Shown here piece by piece: positions 53,264-62,244 of a DNA stretch of 64,000 nt; the first letter of the stretch is position 1, and every line of letters starts with the position of its first letter. The DNA comes from JBJYKD01 sp049310025 (GTDB lineage Bacteria; Bacillota; Thermosediminibacteria; Thermosediminibacterales; Tepidanaerobacteraceae). Location of the stretch: contig NZ_JBJYKD010000001.1 in NCBI RefSeq assembly GCF_049310025.1, positions 132,830 through 196,829 of the forward strand, written 5' to 3'. The position numbers were made by a program, and so were the translations under genes. The notes below the pieces were generated by a model. It did not search any database. It was not told the DNA's origin and saw nothing but the letters and a program-made list of their open reading frames with translations.

Positions 53264-54319
53264 TTACTTTGCCGCTTTTATCTGGTCAATTAAATCTTTG
53301 AAATCCGCTCCGAACTTGTCATAAACGGGTTTCACTGCATCCTGCCACGGTTTCAAATCTGTAACTTCAGTTATGATATTTCCTTTGGCTTTGACGGCTT
53401 CAATCGACTTCTTTTCATATTCTTTCCATGCTTTTTTCTGCACTTCTTCAGAGGCTTTGGCCGCCTCTTTGATTATCTTTTTATCTTCATCGCTCAGTTT
53501 GTCCCATAAGGCCTTCGAAACAATCACAACTTCAGGTGTCATTGTATGGTTGTCCAGGGTGGCGTATTTCGCCACTTCATAATGGGATGTAGAATAGTAG
53601 CTGGGCCAGTTGTTCTCGGCGCCGTCGATTACACCCGTCTGGAGGCCGTTGTAAACTTCGTTGTAAGCCATAGGCGTTGCGGAAGCTCCCAGTGCTTCTA
53701 CCAGACCCACCATCAGCTCTGACTGCTGTACCCTGATCTTCAATCCTTTCAGGTCTGCGGGTGTCTTTATTTCCCTCTTGCGGTTGTAGAAAAATCTTGC
53801 GCCGGAATCGTAATAAGCAAGACCGATCATATTTGAATCCTTAAGAGAATCCAGCAGCTGTTCTCCTATTGGACCATCTAGAACCTTCCACTTGTGTTCT
53901 TCACTGTCAAAAATATACGGCAATGACAGAACCCTTAACTTTTTATCAAAATCCGAAAGGGGCTGAGCGTTGACCCTGGCAAAATCGATGCCGCCCATCT
54001 GAACGGCTTCAATAACGCTTTTTTCATCGCCAAGCTGGCCGCCGGCATATACGTCTATTTTTATTCTGCCGTTGGTCTTCTCATTGACGATTCTGGCGAA
54101 CTCTTTGTCCCCTATGGTAGTGGGGTAATCTTCGGGCTGGTTTTCGGCCAATTTCAAAACCATCTGCTGGCCGCTTTGCGCACTGCCTCCATCAGACGGA
54201 GTATTCGACTGACCTGTGTTTGACTGGGATTGCTGCCCTCCGCCGCATCCGGCTAAAATAAAAACCGCCAGCATGATACCAATTAAGATAGCCATCCTCT
54301 TTGAACGGAAAAATGACAT
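53264..54319 (-). CDS. dctP: TRAP transporter substrate-binding lipoprotein (DctP)
   Basis: The 351-residue protein has a lipoprotein signal (VFILAGC), a Ser/Gln-rich linker and a DctP domain. The conserved carboxylate-binding Arg lies in LKGLKIRVQQSELMV and the typical NEVYNGLQTGVIDGAENNWPS region follows. It captures an organic acid outside the cell. It is the first gene of its unit, behind one copy of the duplicated upstream region. GH28 and uxa genes nearby suggest galacturonate. Confidence 0.93.
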   Translation of the reverse strand: MSFFRSKRMAILIGIMLAVFILAGCGGGQQSQSNTGQSNTPSDGGSAQSGQQMVLKLAENQPEDYPTTIGDKEFARIVNEKTNGRIKIDVYAGGQLGDEKSVIEAVQMGGIDFARVNAQPLSDFDKKLRVLSLPYIFDSEEHKWKVLDGPIGEQLLDSLKDSNMIGLAYYDSGARFFYNRKREIKTPADLKGLKIRVQQSELMVGLVEALGASATPMAYNEVYNGLQTGVIDGAENNWPSYYSTSHYEVAKYATLDNHTMTPEVVIVSKALWDKLSDEDKKIIKEAAKASEEVQKKAWKEYEKKSIEAVKAKGNIITEVTDLKPWQDAVKPVYDKFGADFKDLIDQIKAAK

Positions 54320-54345
54320 AGAATTTCCTCCCTCTCGTTTTTTTG

Positions 54346-54516
54346 TTTAAATATGTTTTTAAAATCCCCCCTGTTTTTCTTCATCTATCGCCCCCTCATA
54401 TGAGTTAATGAAGTAAATTCAAAGTTCTTTTTTTAATTTAATTAATTAATCCTGTATATTATTTCTCCACACTTTTTTAAAATCCTGCCTAATATATAAA
54501 ATTTTTTAGTTTATTA
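54346..54516 (-). repeat. Duplicated upstream region, copy A (dctP leader)
   Basis: The segment shares ordered blocks with 56920-57096: TTTAAATATGTTTT, CCCCTGTTTTT, AAGTTCTTTTTT, the TTAATTAA run, CTGTATATTA, TCCTGC and ATATAAA with TTTTTTAGTT. It covers the promoter and 5' leader of dctP. The exact -35/-10 is not resolved. Confidence 0.8.
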
Positions 54517-54612
54517 CAATAGATTATTTTAACGAATGAGAAAAAAGCATATCTTGCATTGTTTTTATTATATTTCATCAGGTTTGCCTGAGCCCTTTAT
54601 CTTTAACCGCCC

Positions 54613-54681
54613 GCCCGGTAGACTGCCCATGCCGGGTACATAATGAAGAGAGCTATCCAAATTTTGATAACCCTCTTCATT
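54613..54681 (-). terminator. Paired hairpins after the GH28 gene
   Basis: AATGAAGAG...CTCTTCATT (54642-54681) gives a long stem with a few mismatches. CCCGG...CCGGG (54615-54637) gives a second. They lie 30-100 bases beyond the GH28 stop. There is no clear T-tract, so the termination role is tentative. Confidence 0.45.
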
Positions 54682-54709
54682 GTTTAAATATTTTATATTC
54701 ACCCGAATT

Positions 54710-56890
54710 TTATTTGCCTGCGTAATCGGAAACTCTGGCCATTACCGCAGCAGCCTGTGCTCTTGTTAACGTGACCTTAGGCATAAACATATTGTTGCCC
54801 ACACCTTCCATCAATCCCATGTAGCGGGTACGTGCCACAGCGGTTTTATAGGTGCCGGAAACATCATCCCTGTCTGTATAGGTGGGAGTGGCGTTGCTGG
54901 CATTCTTATATGAGACGCCGCACGAGTTAATAGCGATGGACGCCATCTCTTCCCGGGTGATTGTACCATTTGGATTGAAGGCCCCTTTGACCAGCTTCAT
55001 CATACCCCTTTCTACTACTGCCGCCACCATGTCATAATCAGGCGTGCCGGGAGTCATATCAGAAATACTCACATCTTTTTCAGGTGCAGTTAAACCCCAC
55101 AGTTTCGCCAGCATCCTGGCAAACTCTATCCGAGTAATATTGGCATTGGGGTCGAACTTTTCACTTTCATCTATAAGGTTCTTTGCGGCTATCCGCCTCA
55201 CATACGGCTCATACCACTGGCCTTTAATATCTTTAAAAGAACTGGCAGAAAGCACTTTGTAAGGTATACTTTCAGCTACATTGCCGCTGGGATCGGTGGC
55301 GGTAATTTTCAGATACTTGCCGGTCATATTAGTGCCAGGCGTATATGTCATGGTGTTTGCTACAACTGTGTAAGGGCCGTTTTTCGAATCAGAAGCAAAC
55401 CAGGAGTATTTAATATCAGAATCTTTCCCGCCCAGATACAAACAGGTGGCGGTTAGTGTATTTCCAGCTTGAGGAATACCTTCAATCCTGGCCTCGATGG
55501 GACGCGGGAAAGACATTCCGTTAATGGTGACATTTTCAAAAACCGGATCCACCCAGTTCATAGCCTGCAGAGGAGTTGCCACATTGTCGATGTTAATATT
55601 TCTGAGCACCAGTCCTGTGATGGGCACCTCATCGAAAGCCTCAAGGAAGATGCCGTATTCGCCGCCATTACTGGTGATATTTTCTATTACGATATTTCTG
55701 AATGTGGGCAAATAATTTCCATTTTTACCTTCTTCGTAAAGCATGGTTCCATGAACCACGGCCTGGTCCACATTTTTTATGCTGGAATTTCTCAGATAGA
55801 TATTCTCAATAACGCCACCGCGCTGGGCGTTCGTCTTAAAACGCAAGGCATACGTGAGGTCAGGGCTGTCAAAATGATTATTATCGGCAAACACATTTCT
55901 TACGCCGCCCGACATCTCGCTGCCAATAGCGATACCTCCATGGCCCATGGCAAAAGTGTTATTGCGAATTATAATGTTCTGGCAGGGGATGCCCAGCTCG
56001 CGGCCATCGGCATTTCGTCCAGCCTTAATAGCGATACAATCGTCTCCGGTGTTAAAGGAGCAATTTTCAATAAGTACATAGTTACAACATTCGGGATCAC
56101 AACCATCATTGTTCGGCCCAGAACTATTTATGTAGACACCGCGGACAGTTACGTTGGTACAGAGAACAGGATGAATCTCCCACATGGGGGAATTGATAAT
56201 TTTGATGCCTTCAATGAGCACATTGGTGCATTCATACGGCTGGATAAAATTGGGCCGCAAATAATAGCCATCTCCCAGCACCCTTTTTTCAACAGGGGTG
56301 CGAGTATCATTCCACTTCATCAGCAAATTTCTGCCGGCATCTTGAAGCACGTTCTGTCCATTGGAACCAGATTTCCAGTTCCACCAGTGTTCTGCATCAG
56401 CCTGGCCGTCCAGGGTACCTTTGCCGGTTACGGCGATATTTTTCTGCTTGTAAGCATAAATGAAAGGAGAATAGTTATAACACATGCTTCCTTCCCAGCG
56501 GGTCAAGACCAGAGGGTAATTTTTCTCATTGGCTTCCTGAGTAAACTTAATCACCGTATTTTCATCTTCCAGGTATAAATTTACATTGCTCAGCAGATGA
56601 ATGGCGCCTGTCAGATATTCGCCCTTGGGAACAATAACCTTACCACCACCCATTTTGTTGACATGTTCGATGGCAGCCTTGAAAGCATCGGTACATAATG
56701 TTTTGCCATCAGGTACTGCCCCAAAGTCGAGCACAGTCACGCTATAGTCGGGAAACACCGGATCGGAGATCTTCGCTAAAATTTCCTCGGCGATAGACCA
56801 GCTGAACTCTTTTTCCTCTGCTGCTTCCGCCGGCACAACAATTAAAGCCAGCAGCATGCAAATCATCAAGATAATATAAATCTTTTTCAA
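54710..56890 (-). CDS. Surface polygalacturonase: GH28 with three SLH repeats
   Basis: The 726-residue protein has a signal peptide (about 1-24), a GH28 right-handed beta-helix (about 40-480), an Ig-like linker (about 485-565) and three SLH repeats (about 570-725) for wall anchoring. Catalytic motifs are PNNDGCDPECC, NTGDDCIAIKAG, GHGGIAIGSE and the RFKT form of RIK. It should hydrolyse polygalacturonan at the cell surface; oligomer or exo action cannot be told. The start is TTG 56890 after GGGGG. The upstream region duplicates that of dctP, so enzyme and importer are probably co-regulated. Confidence 0.93.
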   Translation of the reverse strand: MKKIYIILMICMLLALIVVPAEAAEEKEFSWSIAEEILAKISDPVFPDYSVTVLDFGAVPDGKTLCTDAFKAAIEHVNKMGGGKVIVPKGEYLTGAIHLLSNVNLYLEDENTVIKFTQEANEKNYPLVLTRWEGSMCYNYSPFIYAYKQKNIAVTGKGTLDGQADAEHWWNWKSGSNGQNVLQDAGRNLLMKWNDTRTPVEKRVLGDGYYLRPNFIQPYECTNVLIEGIKIINSPMWEIHPVLCTNVTVRGVYINSSGPNNDGCDPECCNYVLIENCSFNTGDDCIAIKAGRNADGRELGIPCQNIIIRNNTFAMGHGGIAIGSEMSGGVRNVFADNNHFDSPDLTYALRFKTNAQRGGVIENIYLRNSSIKNVDQAVVHGTMLYEEGKNGNYLPTFRNIVIENITSNGGEYGIFLEAFDEVPITGLVLRNINIDNVATPLQAMNWVDPVFENVTINGMSFPRPIEARIEGIPQAGNTLTATCLYLGGKDSDIKYSWFASDSKNGPYTVVANTMTYTPGTNMTGKYLKITATDPSGNVAESIPYKVLSASSFKDIKGQWYEPYVRRIAAKNLIDESEKFDPNANITRIEFARMLAKLWGLTAPEKDVSISDMTPGTPDYDMVAAVVERGMMKLVKGAFNPNGTITREEMASIAINSCGVSYKNASNATPTYTDRDDVSGTYKTAVARTRYMGLMEGVGNNMFMPKVTLTRAQAAAVMARVSDYAGK

Positions 56891-56919
56891 CCTTTTTACC
56901 CCCTTCTTTAATTTTTTTA

Positions 56920-57096
56920 TTTAAATATGTTTTGAAATTACCCCTGTTTTTTCTGCATCCATCACCCCCAAGCACGCGAGTAATGGCCCCGAAATATAAA
57001 AAGTTCTTTTTTAAATTAATTAATTTTTTCTGTATATTAATTTCTATACTTTTTTATAAAATCCTGCTTCGCATATAAATTTTTTTAGTTAAAATA
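56920..57096 (-). repeat. Duplicated upstream region, copy B (GH28 leader)
   Basis: Matches copy A (54346-54516) block for block with small insertions. It includes the TTAATTAA run at 57011-57029 and lies directly ahead of the GH28 gene. Confidence 0.8.
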
Positions 57097-57461
57097 ATTC
57101 GTCTATTTACCCGATATAAACAGACATTACTATGAGATAAAAAATTTTATTATTAAGAAATTCTATGCCAGTATTTTTCAAAAACAAAATTATACAATGA
57201 ATTGAAGCTGAAATAGAAAAAAGTCAAGAAATGACAAATCATAGAAGGTCCGGTTTGCATGAAATAGCAAGGCGCATGAAAAAGCCCCGCATCAGCCTGG
57301 TCCTGAGCGAGTGAAATAAAGCAACCGCTCTCATTTCCGCCAGAACCAATTGTGAATTGAAGTAGGCGAAAATCGAGCGGTTGAAAATAATTTCAAAGCC
57401 AAAAAGGGCTGCTCAGTGAAAAAACCTGCTTCATATTTTTGCCCTATTCGCGGCATGGTCG
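57097..57461. other. Intergenic region between thiI and the GH28 leader
   Basis: About 365 bases without a gene. It holds the long hairpin at 57322-57383. No T-tract terminator for thiI is clear. Confidence 0.5.
57322..57383. repeat. Long imperfect palindrome, 62 bases
   Basis: CAACCGCTC at 57322-57330 pairs with GAGCGGTTG at 57375-57383. Inside, ATTTCCGCC pairs with GGCGAAAAT except for one base, leaving a loop with CAATTGTGAATTG. The fold spans most of the element, so it could be an RNA structure or the relic of a small mobile repeat. Confidence 0.7.
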
Positions 57462-58622
57462 CTAATTTGTTATTTCAATCACTTCGACATCTTTAAGCCC
57501 CCACCCGGTCAACCTTTCGATGTCGAGGCCGCTTTCCGCTTCATGGACATCGGCAAGCCTCGGCCGCGTCCTGGGATGCTCTGGTACAAACACCGAACAG
57601 CAGTCGGCGTAGGGTTCTATGGAAATGTCGTAGGTGCCTATCTTTCTGGCCAGGTCCATAATCTCCACCTTGTCAAAACCTATAAGGGGGCGGAAAATAG
57701 GCATCCTGGCCACCTCGTTGGTGGCATTCAGAGCTTCCATGGTCTGGCTTGCCACCTGACCCAGGTTCTCCCCGGTGACCAGAGCTTTAGCCCCCACTTT
57801 CCCGGCTATTTCCTGGGAAATCCTCACCATCATCCGGCGCATGAGAATGGTCAGGAATTCGTTGGGGCTTTTGCCGCTCAATTCCTTTAAAACATCGGTA
57901 AAATTCACCACATGCAGCCGCATTTTTCCCGAATACCCCGCAAGGACCCTGCATAAATCCACAACCTTCTCCCTGGCCCTGTCGCTGGTAAAGGGAAAGC
58001 TGTGAAAATACACCGGCACTATTTCCACGCCCCTCTTCATGACCATGTATCCCGCAACGGGGCTGTCGATACCTCCGGACAGAAGGAGAACGGCCCTGCC
58101 GTTGGAACCCACCGGCAGGCCTCCGGGGCCGGGGATCCTCTCGCAGTATACAAAGGCCCTCTCCCTTACCTCCACATCCACTTCGATATCCGGATTGTGG
58201 ACATCCACTTTCAAATCCTTCAGGTTTCTCAAGAGATGCGCCCCCACCTCCCGGCTTATTTCGGGCGACTTCAGCGGAAAGGACTTATTGGGCCTTCGGG
58301 TTTCCACCTTGAAGGTTTTCCCCCTGTAGTCGATCTTTTTCATAATGGTAAGAGCCGCGTCTTTTATGGAATTCATGTCAAGGTCGCAGCTCTCGGCGGG
58401 ACTTATGGCCACTATGCCAAAGACCTTTTTTAAAGCATTGATAACTTCCTGCCGCGGGCCGTCGGCAAAGCAGTAAATCCTGCCGTGGGTTTTTTCTACC
58501 CTTATATTTTCAAACCCCCGCAGAGCCCCTTTAATTCTCTGCATGAGTATCCTTTCAAAAAATGGCCGATTTTCTCCTTTTAAGGCGATTTCGCCAAAAC
58601 TGATGAGATAAAGATTCTCCAT
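57462..58622 (-). CDS. thiI: ThiI: tRNA 4-thiouridine synthetase/thiamine thiazole sulfur transfer
   Basis: The 386-residue protein has an N-terminal ferredoxin-like domain and THUMP domain (about 1-165) and a PP-loop domain with LLSGGIDSPVAGYMVMKRG (about 175-380). It adenylates U8 of tRNA and installs sulfur. It lacks the C-terminal rhodanese domain of the E. coli protein, as is usual in Firmicutes. It starts 3 bases after the cysteine desulfurase stop, its probable sulfur donor. Confidence 0.95.
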   Translation of the reverse strand: MENLYLISFGEIALKGENRPFFERILMQRIKGALRGFENIRVEKTHGRIYCFADGPRQEVINALKKVFGIVAISPAESCDLDMNSIKDAALTIMKKIDYRGKTFKVETRRPNKSFPLKSPEISREVGAHLLRNLKDLKVDVHNPDIEVDVEVRERAFVYCERIPGPGGLPVGSNGRAVLLLSGGIDSPVAGYMVMKRGVEIVPVYFHSFPFTSDRAREKVVDLCRVLAGYSGKMRLHVVNFTDVLKELSGKSPNEFLTILMRRMMVRISQEIAGKVGAKALVTGENLGQVASQTMEALNATNEVARMPIFRPLIGFDKVEIMDLARKIGTYDISIEPYADCCSVFVPEHPRTRPRLADVHEAESGLDIERLTGWGLKDVEVIEITN

Positions 58623-58625
58623 TTT

Positions 58626-59780
58626 TTACCTCCGGACAAATTTTCTTATCTCGGCGACCTCTTTTTTCAATACATTTACTGTATAGTCAATATCTTCCGG
58701 CGATATAAATGGTGACAGGCTGAAGCGAATGGCCCCTTCTATCTCCTCAGGGCTCTTGCCCATGGCGGCCAGCACATGACTCTTCCCCTCTTTTCGGGAC
58801 GAGCAGGCGGAACCCGTTGATACATATATGCCGTGGGACTCCAGGGAATGAAGCAGTATCTCACCCCGGGTATCCAGGAAGGAAATGTTTAATATGTGGG
58901 GAGCGCCGCCCGAAGCGGGCCCGTTCAAAACCGTACCGGGTATTTGCTTTAAAATCCCGTCCTGAAGCCTTTCTTTAAGTTCCATCATCCTGGCCGACCA
59001 TGCCGCCATATTTTTATGTGCTTCTTCTACCGCGGCGCCCAGTCCGGCTATCCCCGGCACGTTTTCCGTGCCCGACCTCAATCCCTCTTCCTGCCCGCCG
59101 CCGTTAAAGAGCGGTTTCAGCCTGACCCTTTCCCGGATGAAAAGAGCCCCTATGCCCTTGGGGGCGTAAATCTTGTGGCCGCTTATAGATAACAGGTCGA
59201 TGCCATTAAGATTGGGCACCAGCGGAATTTTCCCAAAAGCCTGGACCGCATCCACATGAAAAATGGTATTCTTATTTTGTTTGACAACGGTGGCGGCCTC
59301 CTCGATGGGCTGGACGGAACCGACCTCGTTGTTCACATACATGATGCTGACAAGGATGGTTTCCGGAGTTAAGGCTTGTCTGAGCTCTTCCACATCGATG
59401 AGCCCCTCTTTGTTCACACCAAGATATGTAACCGAAAAACCCTCCTTTTCCAGCTGTTTAAACGCCTCCAGCACCGACGGATGTTCTATGGCTGTGGTGA
59501 TCAGGTGCCTGCCCAACCTGACCATACCGTAGGCCGCTCCCTTAATGGCAAGGTTGTTGGACTCGGTGCCGCCGGAAGTAAAATATATTTCCCGGTGTTT
59601 TACCCCCAGAGCCTCAGCGATGCTCTCCCTGGCCTTCCGCACCAATTTTTCGGCTTCTATCCCCTTGGCGTGAAGGGATGAGGGGTTGCCGTAATATTTC
59701 GTCATTACGTCAAAAACAATTTTGGCCACTTCCTCCAATACCCTGGTCGTGGCGCTGCTGTCAAGGTAGACCTCTCTCAC
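58626..59780 (-). CDS. Cysteine desulfurase (NifS/IscS type)
   Basis: The 384-residue PLP enzyme has the Asp-His region FHVDAVQAFGKIPL, the PLP Lys in SISGHKIYAPKGIG and the active-site Cys in STGSACSSRKEGKSHVL. It takes sulfur from cysteine as a persulfide. GTG 59780 (VREVYLDSSATT) is 5 bases from AGGTGA; GTG 59789 overlaps that site. Pairing with thiI indicates tRNA thiolation as its main task. Confidence 0.95.
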   Translation of the reverse strand: MREVYLDSSATTRVLEEVAKIVFDVMTKYYGNPSSLHAKGIEAEKLVRKARESIAEALGVKHREIYFTSGGTESNNLAIKGAAYGMVRLGRHLITTAIEHPSVLEAFKQLEKEGFSVTYLGVNKEGLIDVEELRQALTPETILVSIMYVNNEVGSVQPIEEAATVVKQNKNTIFHVDAVQAFGKIPLVPNLNGIDLLSISGHKIYAPKGIGALFIRERVRLKPLFNGGGQEEGLRSGTENVPGIAGLGAAVEEAHKNMAAWSARMMELKERLQDGILKQIPGTVLNGPASGGAPHILNISFLDTRGEILLHSLESHGIYVSTGSACSSRKEGKSHVLAAMGKSPEEIEGAIRFSLSPFISPEDIDYTVNVLKKEVAEIRKFVRR

Positions 59781-59820
59781 AAGTTTCACCTGCCAGATAT
59801 ATTAAAATCTTAACGCATAT

Positions 59821-60174
59821 TCAATCCGACACCACATCTTCAAGGGTTTCGGCTAATTTCTTTGAAACTTTGGATATGAGTTCGTCAAACTGTTTGACAA
59901 TTTGCTCGTATTCTTCCAGGAGCCTTTTCCCCGCCGGCGTCAGAGTGGCTCCTCCTCCGGCCTCGCCGCCCACCCGCCGGTCCAGCAGCTTTACTTTCAA
60001 CCTGTCTTCTATCCGCTTTATCTTGCCCCAGGCCTGCCGGTAGGACATTTTCTCCATGTGGGCTGCCTGATTTATGGAACCGTACCTGTCAACCAGTACC
60101 AGCAGGCGATACACTCCGTCGCCGAAGACCTGATTTCCGCCGTCTTCAAGCCATATCTTATACTTCAGCTCCAT
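59821..60174 (-). CDS. ModE-type winged-helix regulator
   Basis: The 117-residue protein corresponds to the N-terminal DNA-binding domain of ModE: LLVLVDRYGSINQAAHMEKMSYRQAW and LLDRRVGGEAGGGATLTPAGK. It lacks the molybdate-binding (MOP) domains, so the metal or ligand must be sensed otherwise. It precedes nifS-thiI on the same strand. mobB at 22848-23426 is the only other Mo-related gene in the window. Confidence 0.9.
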   Translation of the reverse strand: MELKYKIWLEDGGNQVFGDGVYRLLVLVDRYGSINQAAHMEKMSYRQAWGKIKRIEDRLKVKLLDRRVGGEAGGGATLTPAGKRLLEEYEQIVKQFDELISKVSKKLAETLEDVVSD

Positions 60175-60390
60175 TTCTCCATCCCCAAATAATTTTACAG
60201 GCTTCCTCTTTTACATATTATATCACAGACTTTTGCATTCGGGGGCGGCATCTTTGAAAATTAATAAACTCCAATAAATAGTATCTATCAACCGGCGTTT
60301 TTTAAATAAGTCAATTTATGCCAGGGGCATAATTAAAATTCAACAGGAAAAAATAAAAAAGAAAAAATCTTAAAAACGGAGGTGATCGTT

Positions 60391-60603
60391 TTGCAGCTAA
60401 CCCAGAAGGAAAAACTGCAATTGCAGGATGCATTGAGCCATGAGAGAATCTGCGTGATGAAATACAACAATTACGCAAATCAGGCCCAGGATACAGAAAT
60501 CGCCTCGATGTTCAGGAATCTCGCCAACCGTGAGCAGCAGCACGTGGATACCATCTCCAGGCTGCTCCAGCAGGGTGGAACCCAACCCAATTCAAGCCAC
60601 TGA
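60391..60603 (+). CDS. CotF-like spore coat protein (ferritin-like helical)
   Basis: The 70-residue protein contains a helical pair with SHERICVMKYNNYANQAQDTE and NREQQHVDTISRLL, typical of small CotF/ferritin-like coat proteins. TTG 60391 is 6 bases from GGAGGTG; GTG 60382 overlaps this site. A related gene follows. It is probably made in the mother cell during sporulation. Confidence 0.8.
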   Translation: MQLTQKEKLQLQDALSHERICVMKYNNYANQAQDTEIASMFRNLANREQQHVDTISRLLQQGGTQPNSSH

Positions 60604-60664
60604 AACCTTAACTGAAACTTGAAATTGCAGAGTCTATCTCAAAATAAAACGAGGAGGGATGCTG

Positions 60665-60889
60665 ATGCCTGCAAAACAGACTATCGCCGGGACTACCGCC
60701 GATAAGGACATACTCAACGATATGCTCATGACAGAAAAATACGTTTCCGGACACTATGAGACGGCCATAATGGAATCCGCCAATGAAGCCGTAAGAAACG
60801 CTCTTCGCCAGATACAGGACGAGGAACAGCAGCACGCTAAAATGATTTTTGACGCCATGAATCAGCGAGGCTGGTATAATCCCCAGTAA
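60665..60889 (+). CDS. CotF-like spore coat protein
   Basis: The 74-residue protein matches the CotF family in NDMLMTEKYVSGHYETAIMES and DEEQQHAKMIFDAMNQRGWY. ATG 60665 is 7 bases from GGAGG; ATG 60659 is too close to it. It is 61 bases after the other CotF-like gene and probably pairs with it. Confidence 0.85.
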   Translation: MPAKQTIAGTTADKDILNDMLMTEKYVSGHYETAIMESANEAVRNALRQIQDEEQQHAKMIFDAMNQRGWYNPQ

Positions 60890-60933
60890 CAAAAGCGGTC
60901 CGGCAGGACTGCTTTTTGTATGGAGGTGAATTT

Positions 60934-62244
60934 ATGGGCAACGACAGGTACGACGCCATTGTGGTTGGAGCGGGGCCCGCGGGCAGTGCCGCCGCCCTTG
61001 TCATGGCTCAAAATAACATGTCGGTCCTGATGCTGGAGCGCGGCGAATACCCCGGTTCCAAAAACATGTTCGGTGGCACCATATACCGTGAACCCACTGA
61101 AGTTCTGGTGCCGGCCTTTTGGGAGCATGCCCCTCTGGAACGCCCGGTGGTAAGCGATGAGTTATGGCTCATGGACACCGATTCGGCGGTAAAGATCGGC
61201 TTTACGGGCCTAAAGTTTGGAAAACCCCCCTACAACAAATTCACCGCCCTCAGGTCGAAATTTGACCGCTGGTTTGCAGATAAAGCGCGGGAGGCAGGAG
61301 CCAGGCTCGTCACAAATACTCTTGTGAAGGAGATAATATATGAAAAGTCGACACTTTTCGGCAAAAAGGCTTCAGGTGTGGTGCTCGACAGCGGGGACCG
61401 CATTTACTGCGATGTGATAATCCTGGCGGAAGGCGTTAGCGGCAACCTGACGGAAAAGGCCGGCCTGAGGGGGAAGATAACGCCGGACGGCCTGACTCTA
61501 TACGTAAAACAAATACTTGAGCTGCCTTCGGGAATCATAGAAGACAGGTTTAACCTGGAAAAAGGCGAAGGCGCAAGCCTTGGCATGATAGGCTACCCCG
61601 CCTCCGGGGCCATAGGCAAAGGGGGTATATTCACCAACAAAGACAGCCTGTCCATAATGGTGGGCGCCTACTTAAATCAGATCATCGATAAGGGCTTAAA
61701 CCCTTTTCTCCTGCTGGAGAGGTTTAAATCCCACCCCCTTGTAAAAAGGCTGATCCAGGGTGCAAAACCCGTAGAGTATCAGGCGCATACACTGCCAAAA
61801 GGCGGTTACGAGCAGATTCCAAAACTTTCAGCTCCCGGGATAATGGTGACCGGTGACGCGGCTTTGATGGTAAGCGGCCGCCGCGGTACCGACCTTGCCA
61901 TGCTCACCGGAAGGTTTGCCGGTGAGACGGCTTCCCAGGCCAAGAGCGCTGGAAATTTTTCGGAAAGCACCATGGCCGTTTACGACAAAAAAATTAAGAC
62001 AAGTTTCTTCATGAAAGACATTAAAGCCGGCAGGGGTTCCAAAAAATACTACGAGCATCACCCCGATGCGGACTTTCTCCTGTCAAAAGCCGCCAATAAC
62101 ACGGCCTACGAATACTTCACGGTAGACCTTGTGCCATACGAAATGAAATTGAATAAGATCATCGGTGAAATCAAAAATCTGCAGGCGGTGCCCAAGACCC
62201 TTTCGGACATATACTACGGATATCTTCACTGGGGGGTTTTTTAG
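60934..62244 (+). CDS. fixC: FixC-like electron-transfer flavoprotein dehydrogenase
   Basis: The 436-residue flavoprotein has the FAD-binding motif AIVVGAGPAGSAAALVMAQNN and the C-terminal FAD loop APGIMVTGDAALMVSGRRG. FixC takes electrons from the FixAB flavoprotein and passes them to a quinone, in bifurcation systems with FixX. ATG 60934 has GGAGGTG; the frame opened at 60916 overlaps that site. fixX follows directly. Confidence 0.92.
   Translation: MGNDRYDAIVVGAGPAGSAAALVMAQNNMSVLMLERGEYPGSKNMFGGTIYREPTEVLVPAFWEHAPLERPVVSDELWLMDTDSAVKIGFTGLKFGKPPYNKFTALRSKFDRWFADKAREAGARLVTNTLVKEIIYEKSTLFGKKASGVVLDSGDRIYCDVIILAEGVSGNLTEKAGLRGKITPDGLTLYVKQILELPSGIIEDRFNLEKGEGASLGMIGYPASGAIGKGGIFTNKDSLSIMVGAYLNQIIDKGLNPFLLLERFKSHPLVKRLIQGAKPVEYQAHTLPKGGYEQIPKLSAPGIMVTGDAALMVSGRRGTDLAMLTGRFAGETASQAKSAGNFSESTMAVYDKKIKTSFFMKDIKAGRGSKKYYEHHPDADFLLSKAANNTAYEYFTVDLVPYEMKLNKIIGEIKNLQAVPKTLSDIYYGYLHWGVF

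Noticed and set aside
60260..60390. Sigma-K-like CATA element ahead of the coat protein genes
   Set aside because: A CATAATTA stretch is present but no matching -35 at the right distance, so I did not annotate it.
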